Shown: positions 1 to 7,014, counted from the stretch's first letter. The stretch: DNA of 7,026 nt from Methylococcales bacterium (GCA_024958995.1 JANXGZ010000227.1:1-7026); one strand, 5' to 3'. The notes: generated by a model from the sequence alone, not told the origin. Made by a program: numbers and translations.

Positions 1-735
1 GTCGCGTATTTCAACGATCGAAATTCCGAGCTTGATCGCGATAGCTTGCGTCGACTGGAAAGCAATCCACTGAGGATTCTTGACAGCAAAAATCCTGACA
101 TGCGGAGCTTGATCGAGGAGGCGCCGGAACTGCCGGACTACCTAAGCGATAAATCACGGGATCATTTTGTAAGGCTTTGCAGTCTGCTGGACGGTTTGGA
201 TGTTCCCTACAGGTTAAACCCAAGGTTGGTCAGGGGGCTCGATTATTATGGTGGAACGGTATTCGAGTGGGTCACTAATGAACTTGGAGCGCAGGGTACG
301 GTCTGTGCCGGTGGACGCTATGACTTGCTGGTGCAACAACTGGGTGGAAAGCCGAGTTCTGCCGTCGGTTTTGCCATGGGAATGGAGAGACTGATCGAAT
401 TGCTCGCGGTGGGGGGATACGCAGTCCCCGAACCTCGGGTGGATGTTTATCTGGTGCATTCTGGAAGTGAAGCGAGCCGCCAAGCATTCGCGCTCGGAGA
501 GCAGTTGCGCGATACCTTGCCGGACTTGAAGCTGGTTGTGCATTGTGGCCCGGGAGGATTCAAGAGCCAGTTCAAGAAGGCTGACCGTTGCGGCGCAGCT
601 TATGCTCTGGTTCTCGGAGAGGGCGAGATCGCGAACAAGACAGTCTCGGTCAAGCCATTACAGAGCAATGAAGAGCAGTTTAACGTGTCCAGCGAAGACG
701 TTGCGCGAATTTTGAAAGACAAGTTGGGAATATAA
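1..735 (+). CDS. hisS: Histidyl-tRNA synthetase, C-terminal part (5' end outside window)
   Basis: Class II aminoacyl-tRNA synthetase that charges tRNA-His with histidine in the cytoplasm. The frame is open from base 1 with no start codon suited to the family, so about 244 C-terminal codons of a normally ~420-residue protein are present; the N-terminal motifs 1 and 2 are missing only because the window begins inside the gene. Visible signatures are the histidine-specific LVRGLDYY segment (226–249) followed by TVFEWVT, the AGGRYD histidine-binding loop (307–324), and class II motif 3, AVGFAMGMERL (361–393), with its ATP-binding arginine. From about base 445 a VDVYLV stretch opens the C-terminal anticodon-binding domain, which runs to the stop at 733–735. 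The downstream gene begins 15 bases later, as in other gammaproteobacterial hisS–yfgM clusters, so co-transcription is likely. A TTG at 46–48 is an internal leucine codon, not a start. The reading is intact and the identification secure. Confidence 0.97.
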   Translation, partial: VAYFNDRNSELDRDSLRRLESNPLRILDSKNPDMRSLIEEAPELPDYLSDKSRDHFVRLCSLLDGLDVPYRLNPRLVRGLDYYGGTVFEWVTNELGAQGTVCAGGRYDLLVQQLGGKPSSAVGFAMGMERLIELLAVGGYAVPEPRVDVYLVHSGSEASRQAFALGEQLRDTLPDLKLVVHCGPGGFKSQFKKADRCGAAYALVLGEGEIANKTVSVKPLQSNEEQFNVSSEDVARILKDKLGI

Positions 736-739
736 AGAC

Positions 740-744
740 AGGAG
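740..744 (+). promoter_or_regulatory. Ribosome binding site of yfgM-like gene (decides its start)
   Basis: AGGAG lies just after the hisS stop. Two GTG codons follow in tandem at 748 and 751. The spacing from GGAG is only 3 bases to the first and 6 bases to the second. The second is therefore the better start, and it gives an N-terminus (MELYD...) that aligns with the MEIYE beginning I recall for E. coli YfgM. Confidence 0.75.
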
Positions 745-750
745 ATAGTG

Positions 751-1401
751 GTGGAACTTTATGACACTGAGGAGCAACAGGTCGAGGCTATCAAGAAATG
801 GCTGAGTGAAAACGGCCGGTCAATTGTTGTTGGTTTCGCGGTTGGAATCGGTTGCGTATTCGGATGGAATGGCTGGCAGAGTTATCAGACTGCACAGTTT
901 CGTGAGGCTTCGGCCCTGTTTCAGGGGATGCTGGAAGCAATTCAGAACGGTAAGGGGGAGTCCGTCTCGAAAACGGGTCAGCGTATCAAGGAAAATTACG
1001 GCGATTCGCCGTATGCGGTATATGCTAGTTTCTTTCTGGCCAAGCAGAGCGCTGAGACAGGAGACCTGGAAACGGCACGCAAGGAACTGGAAGGTATTCT
1101 GGCGGAATCCTCCGAACCGGCAATGAAAAACCTCGCTCGGATTCGGTTGCTCAAGGTCTTGCTGGCGGAAGGAAAGGCCAGCGAAGCACTTGCATTGATC
1201 AATGGTCTAGAGGGTTCGGCTAGGGCAAGGTTCGAAGCAGCATTCCAGGAACTGAAAGGCGATGCCTATGTTGCTCTTGGCCAAGAAAGAGAAGCTCGCA
1301 CAGCGTATAAAAAAGCAATTGATCTTGGTAGGAGATCTAGGTTTCTCAATCTGAAGATAGAAGATCTGCCTGTTCCTGGTTTACCCCAAGCCACTCAATA
1401 A
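751..1401 (+). CDS. yfgM: YfgM-like TPR protein, ancillary SecYEG translocon subunit
   Basis: Single-span inner-membrane protein with a periplasmic tetratricopeptide-type helical domain. In E. coli, YfgM partners with the chaperone PpiD at the SecYEG translocon and helps hand over secreted proteins. Here a short acidic, charged cytoplasmic N-terminus (residues 1–23, with EQQVEAIKKWLSENG typical of the family) precedes a hydrophobic segment at about 24–42 (IVVGFAVGIGCVFGW). An alanine-rich helical region of TPR character follows, including DLETARKELEGIL and DAYVALGQEREARTAYKKAI. At 216 residues it is close to the E. coli protein (about 206). The start is taken as the second of two tandem GTG codons on the basis of Shine-Dalgarno spacing and N-terminal similarity; the first GTG at 748 would add one residue. 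The position between hisS and bamB supports the call. Its stop TAA overlaps the next start by one base (TAATG), suggesting translational coupling. Confidence 0.92.
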   Translation: MELYDTEEQQVEAIKKWLSENGRSIVVGFAVGIGCVFGWNGWQSYQTAQFREASALFQGMLEAIQNGKGESVSKTGQRIKENYGDSPYAVYASFFLAKQSAETGDLETARKELEGILAESSEPAMKNLARIRLLKVLLAEGKASEALALINGLEGSARARFEAAFQELKGDAYVALGQEREARTAYKKAIDLGRRSRFLNLKIEDLPVPGLPQATQ

Positions 1402-2588
1402 TGGCGTTACGGCTTTTCGGTTTTCTTCTGGTGATACTAGTGTCTGGCTGCGAGGTCATGCAGGGTATTTCGGATCGTACTGGCGGTGTTCTTGATCCGT
1501 TCATAGAAATCGACAATTCGGAACCGCCCAGCGAACTGACCGATTATGAGGCTGAACTTGAACTCGAGATCCTCTGGGAGGCTCGCATTGGCGCTGGCAG
1601 TGATGGCATGTATTCTAAGCTGTCCCCGGCGAATGTCGATGAAATGATTATTGTTGCTGATCGCGACGGGCTGGTTCAGGCTAGAAACAGAAACGATGGT
1701 GAACTGATCTGGGAAATCGAGACCGAAAAACCAATTTCAGCGGGGCCGGGAGTCGGTAGCCGTATGGTTCTTTTCGGAACCAGCGACGCAGAAGTTTTGG
1801 CCTTGAATGTTGATAATGGGTCGTTACTCTGGGAGCAAAGCGTCTCTAGTGAGGTATTGGCAGCCCCGACCGCGCGCGGAGGCATTGTCATCATCCGAAC
1901 CGTAGACGGCCGTCTGACCGGACTCGAGGAGTCGACCGGTACGTTGACATGGACCTACGAGCGAGCTGTGCCGCCCCTTAGCTTGCGCGGGACGGCTAAC
2001 CCGGTCATCGATGGAAACCAGGTGATTGAAGGTTATGCTAGCGGGAAGCTGGTCGCGCTTCGCCTGACCGATGGCAGAGTCGAATGGGAAAATAATGTAG
2101 TGATAGCAGAGGGACGCTCGGAACTCGAGCGCCTTGTCGATTTGGACTCCGATCCCCTGATTATTGATGAATCCATCTACCTTGCTAGTTTCCAAGGCGG
2201 GGTTTTTGCTCTTTCCCTGCTGGATGGCCAGATGATCTGGCGGCGCCGAGAACTGTCGGTTTATTCCAATCTGGCCGGTGACTGGAGTTACTTGTACTTC
2301 AGCGATGAATCCAGTGATGTCTGGGCGCTTGAACAGCGAAACGGGGCTTCGCTCTGGAAACAGGCCGATCTGCATCGCCGCCAGCTAAGTTCCCCTGCAA
2401 TTTACAAGAGCTCGATTGTTGTTGGTGACTTTGAAGGGTATCTGCACTGGCTGTCCCAGTACGATGGTCGGCAAATGGGCCGAATCCGGGTCAGTGACAG
2501 TTCGATCCTGGTTCAACCTCTGGTGGTGGACGATGTTCTGTATGCATACAGCCAGGACGGCACCCTTGCTGCAGTGGTTTCGGACTGA
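1401..2588 (+). CDS. bamB: Outer membrane protein assembly factor BamB (lipoprotein)
   Basis: Periplasm-facing lipoprotein of the BAM complex, which folds and inserts beta-barrel proteins into the outer membrane; BamB is an eight-bladed propeller that contacts BamA. The N-terminus is a lipoprotein signal peptide: a short basic start (MALRLFG), a hydrophobic core, and a VSGC lipobox with the acylated cysteine at residue 17. Residue +2 is Glu, not Asp, which fits sorting to the outer membrane. The mature part contains repeated PQQ-type propeller blades, each with a G-x-L-x-W core: GELIWEIETEKPISAGP, GSLLWEQSVSSEVLAAP, GTLTWTYERAVPPLSLRG, GRVEWENNV, GQMIWRRR, GASLWKQADL. At 395 residues the length is normal. 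No clear Shine-Dalgarno precedes the ATG, but the start shares one base with the yfgM stop, so translation is probably coupled. Identity is secure from the blades, lipobox and position between yfgM and der. Confidence 0.96.
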   Translation: MALRLFGFLLVILVSGCEVMQGISDRTGGVLDPFIEIDNSEPPSELTDYEAELELEILWEARIGAGSDGMYSKLSPANVDEMIIVADRDGLVQARNRNDGELIWEIETEKPISAGPGVGSRMVLFGTSDAEVLALNVDNGSLLWEQSVSSEVLAAPTARGGIVIIRTVDGRLTGLEESTGTLTWTYERAVPPLSLRGTANPVIDGNQVIEGYASGKLVALRLTDGRVEWENNVVIAEGRSELERLVDLDSDPLIIDESIYLASFQGGVFALSLLDGQMIWRRRELSVYSNLAGDWSYLYFSDESSDVWALEQRNGASLWKQADLHRRQLSSPAIYKSSIVVGDFEGYLHWLSQYDGRQMGRIRVSDSSILVQPLVVDDVLYAYSQDGTLAAVVSD

Positions 2589-2600
2589 TTGCTGGACGAC

Positions 2601-3992
2601 ATGTTACCCGTCATTGCCTTGGTAGGCCGTCCAAACGTCGGCAAATCAACCCTGTTCAATTACCTTACACGAACCAGGGATGCCTTGGTCGCGGATTCCC
2701 CGGGGCTGACTCGAGACCGCCAGTACGGGCACATCAAGCGTGGTGCTCGAGATTGCCTGGTGGTGGATACCGGTGGTCTTTCCGAAGAGAAAGGCGGTAT
2801 TACGGGTCTTGCACGTCGCCAGGTGAGCTACGCGATCAACGAAGCGGATCTGATTTTTTTCATCGTAGATGCCAAAGCCGGGCTGAATGTATCCGATGAA
2901 ACGATCGCGGCCGAACTGCGCAAATCCGACAAGCCAGTAGTACTGGTGGCGAACAAGGTTGATGGAATGGATTCCTTGCTTGCCGGAACAGATTTCCATG
3001 AACTGGGGCTGGGAACGCCGGTGTTGATTGCCGCGACCCATGGACTCGGTGTTATGAACTTGCTTGGTCAGCTGGATGAACGACTGCCGGAAGCTGTGGA
3101 AATTCAGCCGCTGGACGAGGGTAGAATCGTGATTGCCGTCGTGGGTCGTCCCAACGTTGGAAAGTCGACCTTGGTGAACCGGTTGCTGGGTGAAGATAGG
3201 GTCGTGGTCTTCGACCAGCCGGGTACAACCCGTGACAGCGTCTACATTCCGTTTGACCGAGACGGGATTTCATACATCCTGACCGATACTGCAGGGTTGA
3301 GACGACGCTCCAAGGTATCCGAGGCGATTGAAAAGTTCAGTATCGTCAAGACAATGCAGGCGATCAACCGAGCCAGCGTGGTGATCTACCTGATTGATGC
3401 CAGTGAAGGTGTGACCGATCAGGATGCCGGACTGCTCGGTATGGTTCTGGAGGCCGGACGGGCCCTAGTGATCGGTCTGAACAAGTGGGATGGGCTGTCC
3501 GCAGTGCAGCGGGAACTGGTTAAGCGCCAGATGGATGTGAAATTGCCTTTTCTGAGTTATGCAGAAAAGTATTTCATGTCTGCACTGCATGGCACCGGCG
3601 TCGGTGGGTTGTTCGACCGCGTTCCCGAACTGCACGAGGCGTCCATGCGGGATCTTTCGACCTCGCGTCTGTCGTCAATCCTGTCGCATGCATTGGAAGC
3701 GCACCAGCCACCGATGGTGCGGGGACGCCGGATCAAGCTGAAATATGCGCATCAGGGTGGGCACAATCCCCCAACGGTTGTTATTCATGGAAACCAGACG
3801 CGGTCGCTTCCGGTATCCTATCGACGCTACCTTGCCAATACATTCAGAGAGAAACTCGGCCTAACCGGAGTGCCTATTCGACTTGAATTCAGATCACCGG
3901 AAAATCCCTTCCGCGGGCGGCGCAATACGTTAACCGATCGACAGGTCCGCAAACGGAAGCGCATGATGCGTCACGTGAAAAAGGGCCGCTAA
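2601..3992 (+). CDS. der: Ribosome biogenesis GTPase Der (EngA)
   Basis: Essential GTPase with two tandem G domains that binds the 50S subunit and helps its maturation. Domain 1 shows the P-loop GRPNVGKST (residues 9–17), DTGG (56–59) and NKVD (118–121). Domain 2 repeats the set with GRPNVGKST (182–190), DTAG (229–232) and NKWD (294–297). The C-terminal KH-like domain spans roughly 350–435, including RRIKLKYAHQGGHNPPTVVIHGN, and the protein ends in a strongly basic tail (RKRKRMMRHVKKGR). The start is placed at ATG 2601, which begins MLPVIALVGRPNVGKST as in other Der proteins; an in-frame TTG at 2589 would add four residues with no homology support. Only a weak GGA lies upstream. The gap to the bamB stop is 12 bases, so it is likely part of the same transcript. 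At 463 residues it has a normal length, and all G-box residues are intact. Confidence 0.97.
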   Translation: MLPVIALVGRPNVGKSTLFNYLTRTRDALVADSPGLTRDRQYGHIKRGARDCLVVDTGGLSEEKGGITGLARRQVSYAINEADLIFFIVDAKAGLNVSDETIAAELRKSDKPVVLVANKVDGMDSLLAGTDFHELGLGTPVLIAATHGLGVMNLLGQLDERLPEAVEIQPLDEGRIVIAVVGRPNVGKSTLVNRLLGEDRVVVFDQPGTTRDSVYIPFDRDGISYILTDTAGLRRRSKVSEAIEKFSIVKTMQAINRASVVIYLIDASEGVTDQDAGLLGMVLEAGRALVIGLNKWDGLSAVQRELVKRQMDVKLPFLSYAEKYFMSALHGTGVGGLFDRVPELHEASMRDLSTSRLSSILSHALEAHQPPMVRGRRIKLKYAHQGGHNPPTVVIHGNQTRSLPVSYRRYLANTFREKLGLTGVPIRLEFRSPENPFRGRRNTLTDRQVRKRKRMMRHVKKGR

Positions 3993-4254
3993 GACAATCG
4001 ATCAGTTGTGGCGAGTAAATGTGTCGTCTCTGGGGTTCATGGTGCTTTCCGATCAATAGCAGGCGATTCGGTGCGTTTGTAAGCGCTGGTTCGTCATGGA
4101 TGACCAGTCTTTGTACCAAAACTGATGAATCAAGGTTCGGCGATGCCGAGAACTATTGGCCCGTTGTCAGTCAGTGGCAACAGACCATGGAATGATTTCA
4201 GCTCGATCGGCCAGCGGAATTCCGGTTCTCGATAATCCGTTCGGTCCATTAAAT
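3993..4254. other. Convergent intergenic region, no gene recognised
   Basis: These 262 bases lie between the tails of der (+) and the histidine kinase (−), so both transcripts must end here or run into each other. I see no credible coding frame, tRNA or repeat array. A perfect 10-base palindrome centred on GAATTC sits at 4215–4224. Three short imperfect stem-loops are visible (4085–4108, 4136–4150, 4163–4181), but none combines a strong GC stem with a run of Ts on either strand. Termination may be Rho-dependent; that is inference. Confidence 0.7.
4085..4114 (+). terminator. Weak candidate terminator hairpin after der
   Basis: GCTGGTT (4085–4091) can pair with GACCAGT (4102–4108), seven pairs of which two are G-T wobbles, around a 10-base loop. 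It is followed by CTTTGT, a poor T-tract. It is the only hairpin in the gap followed by a T-rich stretch on the + strand, but it is weaker than a typical intrinsic terminator and could be chance. Confidence 0.22.
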
Positions 4255-6303
4255 TTAGACCTGTTGTCGAGAGTGCAAAGGGAGGTATATGCTGACGCGG
4301 ACACCTTGATTATCTTTGTTGTCTATACTGACTTTGCCACCGAGGTGCTCAGCGATTGTTAGGACAACAAATAGTCCTAGCCCACGTTGGGTTCCATGGT
4401 CGGCAGATATCGCTTGTTGCAAGTGGTATTCCTTCTCGGTCAGCCTTTCCCGGATTTTGGCGGAAATTGGAGGACCTGAATTGGCAACAGCAAGACAAAT
4501 GGTTTGCCCTGTCGATTCTAGACTAAGTTGGATTGTGCTGTTCAACGGGCTGAATTCGACCGCGTTGTCGACGAGTTTATCGAGTAACTGTTCGATTCTA
4601 ATGCTGTTTCCTTGCATGTGTATCTCGGGATCGGCACAGATGAATTCAAAATTCCGGTTAGGGTGGGCGTGCTGGCAGCTAGCGACGTACATTCTGACTA
4701 GTTCGGATAGATTCACCGTACTAAATTCCTCGTTCTTTAATGCTTCCTCGAGGTTTGCCGCATCTGCGATACTATTTGTGATGCCGTACAGTCGATTGAT
4801 TCCGCGTCTTGCGCTGTCCATGTAGGTTTCTTGGCGTTCGGTTGGTTGACACATAGCCAAGTTTTGGACTGACGTGCTGATGGTGTTTAGTGGGTTATTG
4901 ATCTCGTGTTTCAGGATTCTCGGTATGTGTTCTAGAAAGTTTGTTCGCCTTTTGAGTTTTACGAGAGTGGAGGAGATGGCCCGGGATAGGCGACCTATTT
5001 CATCGTGAGACCTGAGATAGCTGATTTCCTGTAGTGGTTGGAGTCGCCCCACGTTATCAATCAACTCGGATATTTCATTTTCGAGTCGCTTGATCCTATA
5101 CGTTAATCGAGATGAGAAAATAAGTAGCCCCGCGAGGACTACAGTGACAACCAGTGCAGTTTGAGTGGCCGAATTTTCGAGGGTTTCCTTCTGTAAAGAT
5201 AGGATTTCATCGGTGGCCAGTTCAACGATTACGGCGCCCAAGATGCCTGTCTCCGACCGGATCGGAGCCACTGCCATGATAACCTCGGTGTCGACATCGT
5301 CATCCGGACGAAAACGCTGCTTCCCGGCAATACCGTCCTTCAGAGCTTTCCTGATCGTTTCTTCGTTTCGATTGCGGGCGGTTGCCGTTGAATACATCTT
5401 GTCAGCGACGTGTGCTCTGACGCGACTAAATTGGTCAACGATAAGAATGTCTGCGCCTGGGCGTTTCAGTCCCTCGATGATACGGGTAAGCTCGGGCGAC
5501 CGAAGTTCGATCTGGTTTAATTGTGTGGACCAAGTGGTTGGTACGGTTCCGATCAGAGTTTGCACCTCACGTTTCGTGCCATCTACTACGTCTGCGACCG
5601 CAACTGAAAATCGTTTTCGGTCGCCTATAAGTGATAAGGGTAATCTAAATTCTATATTGTAGCCTTTTTGGGACTGCCTCCAGAATCCTAGAATCTCGGT
5701 AACCGGTTTTCCGCTGACAGGATATTTCCAGTCGGGACCCACCTGATAGGCTGTAAGGGGGCCGGGTTCCTGGGTAGTCAGGATGAAACGCTGCATCTCT
5801 CCTTGCGGGTTCAACGTGACAATCTGTACATGGTCGCTGTTGTCCAGGCGTCGGTAAGCCGGGTTTCGGTAAAAGGGGGACGAGTCAGTAATCTGGATTA
5901 GTGCATAGAGGTAATCCTGACGTTGGCCAAGGGCCATCCGGAAGGAAAATGCCGTGGGGTCGTAATTTAGGGCGGAGCGGATGATGTTTTTCGACGCATA
6001 GTGGGTAGAATTAATAGCGAGTTTTTCCCAGTCGAGCCGGTAACCATCGATCTTGATGAGATAATCAATGGGGTAGGCAAAGAGAGTACTAATACCAGTC
6101 GTGTTTTCAGCTTCAAACTGAGCTTCAAAAAGATCGTCCCGGTTCTGCAAGGATGATGCAACGGCCTGTGCTGCCAGTAATTGGGTCCGTTCTTGCCCTT
6201 CGATCAGGAATTTTCCTACGTCCGACAAGTAGTGGTAGCCGATCCAAGAAAGGGCTAAGAGCCCTGTTCCGGATAGGAGCAACAACTGTTTTCCGAGGTT
6301 CAA
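4255..6303 (-). CDS. pdsS: Membrane sensor histidine kinase, PdsS-like (proteobacterial dedicated sortase system)
   Basis: Predicted inner-membrane sensor kinase, 682 residues, partner of the regulator encoded just upstream. In order: TM1 at about 7–25; a periplasmic region of about 350 residues; TM2 at about 382–398 (ALVVTVVLAGLLIFSSRL); a HAMP-like linker to about 452; a HisKA dimerisation domain with phospho-acceptor His466 in LKHEINNPLNTI; and an HATPase domain at about 565–677 with N box LLDKLVDNAVEFSP (Asn580), G1-like VANSGPPI (608–613) and G2 RGLGLFVV (640–647). The G1 box has Asn608 where Asp is usual. The periplasmic part looks bipartite: about 80–245 resembles a CBM9-like carbohydrate-binding domain (IDGYRLDW, a DHVQIVTLN strand, GYNIEFRLPLSLIGD), and 283–366 resembles a Cache/PAS-type fold ending GAVIVELATDEILSLQ. 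This architecture, the N-terminus (LLLLSGTGLLALSWIGYHYL...GQE) and GPPI match my memory of the PdsS family; no search was run. The first possible start is TTG 6303, 9 bases after the regulator's stop, with no clear Shine-Dalgarno; TTG codons 7 and 8 are alternatives. Two hand-counted 60-base lines are lower in GC than the core genes. Confidence 0.78.
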   Translation of the reverse strand: MNLGKQLLLLSGTGLLALSWIGYHYLSDVGKFLIEGQERTQLLAAQAVASSLQNRDDLFEAQFEAENTTGISTLFAYPIDYLIKIDGYRLDWEKLAINSTHYASKNIIRSALNYDPTAFSFRMALGQRQDYLYALIQITDSSPFYRNPAYRRLDNSDHVQIVTLNPQGEMQRFILTTQEPGPLTAYQVGPDWKYPVSGKPVTEILGFWRQSQKGYNIEFRLPLSLIGDRKRFSVAVADVVDGTKREVQTLIGTVPTTWSTQLNQIELRSPELTRIIEGLKRPGADILIVDQFSRVRAHVADKMYSTATARNRNEETIRKALKDGIAGKQRFRPDDDVDTEVIMAVAPIRSETGILGAVIVELATDEILSLQKETLENSATQTALVVTVVLAGLLIFSSRLTYRIKRLENEISELIDNVGRLQPLQEISYLRSHDEIGRLSRAISSTLVKLKRRTNFLEHIPRILKHEINNPLNTISTSVQNLAMCQPTERQETYMDSARRGINRLYGITNSIADAANLEEALKNEEFSTVNLSELVRMYVASCQHAHPNRNFEFICADPEIHMQGNSIRIEQLLDKLVDNAVEFSPLNSTIQLSLESTGQTICLAVANSGPPISAKIRERLTEKEYHLQQAISADHGTQRGLGLFVVLTIAEHLGGKVSIDNKDNQGVRVSIYLPLHSRQQV

Positions 6304-6312
6304 GATGGATAT

Positions 6313-7014
6313 TTAATCAGGCGTCCAACGGTAGCCTGTTCCGTGGACGTTGGTGATGGAATTGAAATGCGGGTCTATAACCTTAAACTTCTGGCGCATA
6401 TGGCGAATATGGGTGTTGATGGTATTGTTGGTGACAACTGTTTGTTTCGTGATTGCCGCCAGTTCATCGTAGTGGACGGCTCCTTCGTTGGCTTTAACGA
6501 TGGCCGTGAGTAGTGAGCATTCCGTCACCGTGAACACTAGCTTCTCCTCTTTCCAACTGACCAGCATTCGTTTCGTGTCAATTCGCAAATCCCCGTGTTG
6601 GATTTGCTCGATGCGGGAGGTGGACTGGTCAAAGGTCCGGGCTTCCTTGATTTTCAGTAGGACGTTAACCCGTTCAGCCAGAAGTGTTAGTGATACCGGT
6701 TTGGTTTGGTAATCCCACGCGCCGAGTCTTAGACCGAATACCTGGTCAATTTCGTCTGCACGACTGCTCAGAAAAATGACAGGGAGATCCGGGATAAACT
6801 CCTGAATGTTTTTAAACAAGTCGAATCCACCATCGAACTCCGAACCGAGGACCACATCGAGAATCGCGACATCCGGAGGATCTTTCCGGAAACCCTCGAT
6901 TGCCTGGATACGGGAACTGTAGCTGGATACCTGGAATCCTCGATGCTCAAGAGCATCAGAATAATTCCTGGCTTGATCGGGATCGTCTTCGACGATGGCT
7001 ACCAGTGCGCTCAT
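6313..7014 (-). CDS. pdsR: OmpR-family response regulator, PdsR-like (proteobacterial dedicated sortase system)
   Basis: DNA-binding response regulator of 233 residues, transcribed ahead of its kinase. The receiver domain (about 1–122) has the acidic pocket Glu9, Asp10 and Asp11, phospho-acceptor Asp53 (PDVAILDVVLG), the switch Ser83 (VIFLSS), Tyr102 and the conserved Lys105 (DYQTKP). The C-terminal winged-helix domain (about 137–231) contains the recognition-helix segment NTINTHIRHMRQKF (197–210) and ends in GTGYRW, the standard OmpR/PhoB wing. The β3–α3 loop after Asp53 is longer than usual and reads SEFDGGFDL. Together with the NTI(N/T)(T/S)HI...RQKF...DPHF pattern, this matches what I recall of the PdsR family, which co-occurs with Gram-negative sortases. 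ATG 7014 is the start; GGTAG six bases upstream is a weak Shine-Dalgarno and its TAG might end an upstream gene outside the window. The target promoters are unknown; the family link suggests sortase-system genes. Confidence 0.8.
   Translation of the reverse strand: MSALVAIVEDDPDQARNYSDALEHRGFQVSSYSSRIQAIEGFRKDPPDVAILDVVLGSEFDGGFDLFKNIQEFIPDLPVIFLSSRADEIDQVFGLRLGAWDYQTKPVSLTLLAERVNVLLKIKEARTFDQSTSRIEQIQHGDLRIDTKRMLVSWKEEKLVFTVTECSLLTAIVKANEGAVHYDELAAITKQTVVTNNTINTHIRHMRQKFKVIDPHFNSITNVHGTGYRWTPD

Noticed and set aside
1824..2375. 183-codon open frame on the − strand inside bamB
   Set aside because: BamB blades cover the same bases convincingly, and the antisense translation shows no family pattern.
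2589..2600. TTG at 2589 as the start of der
   Set aside because: It directly follows the bamB stop without a ribosome site, and the four extra residues do not match the Der N-terminus, which begins at ATG 2601.
4163..4181. GTTGTC/GGCAAC stem-loop as a terminator
   Set aside because: Six pairs including one wobble, a 7-base loop, and no T-tract on either strand; it is as likely to be chance.
4156..4362. Small + strand open frame starting in the intergenic gap
   Set aside because: It runs into the kinase's 3' end in antisense, has no Shine-Dalgarno and no hydrophobic, toxin-like or other recognisable feature.
4316..4825. 169-codon open frame on the + strand opposite the kinase
   Set aside because: It lies wholly within the kinase's HATPase/HisKA region in antisense, shows no recognisable domain, is rich in Ser, Cys and Leu as expected of a reverse-strand shadow, and has no ribosome site I can see.
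5165..5662. 165-codon open frame on the + strand opposite the kinase's sensor region
   Set aside because: Ser/Arg-rich translation typical of a complementary frame, with no domain or ribosome site; the kinase frame here has coherent domain motifs.
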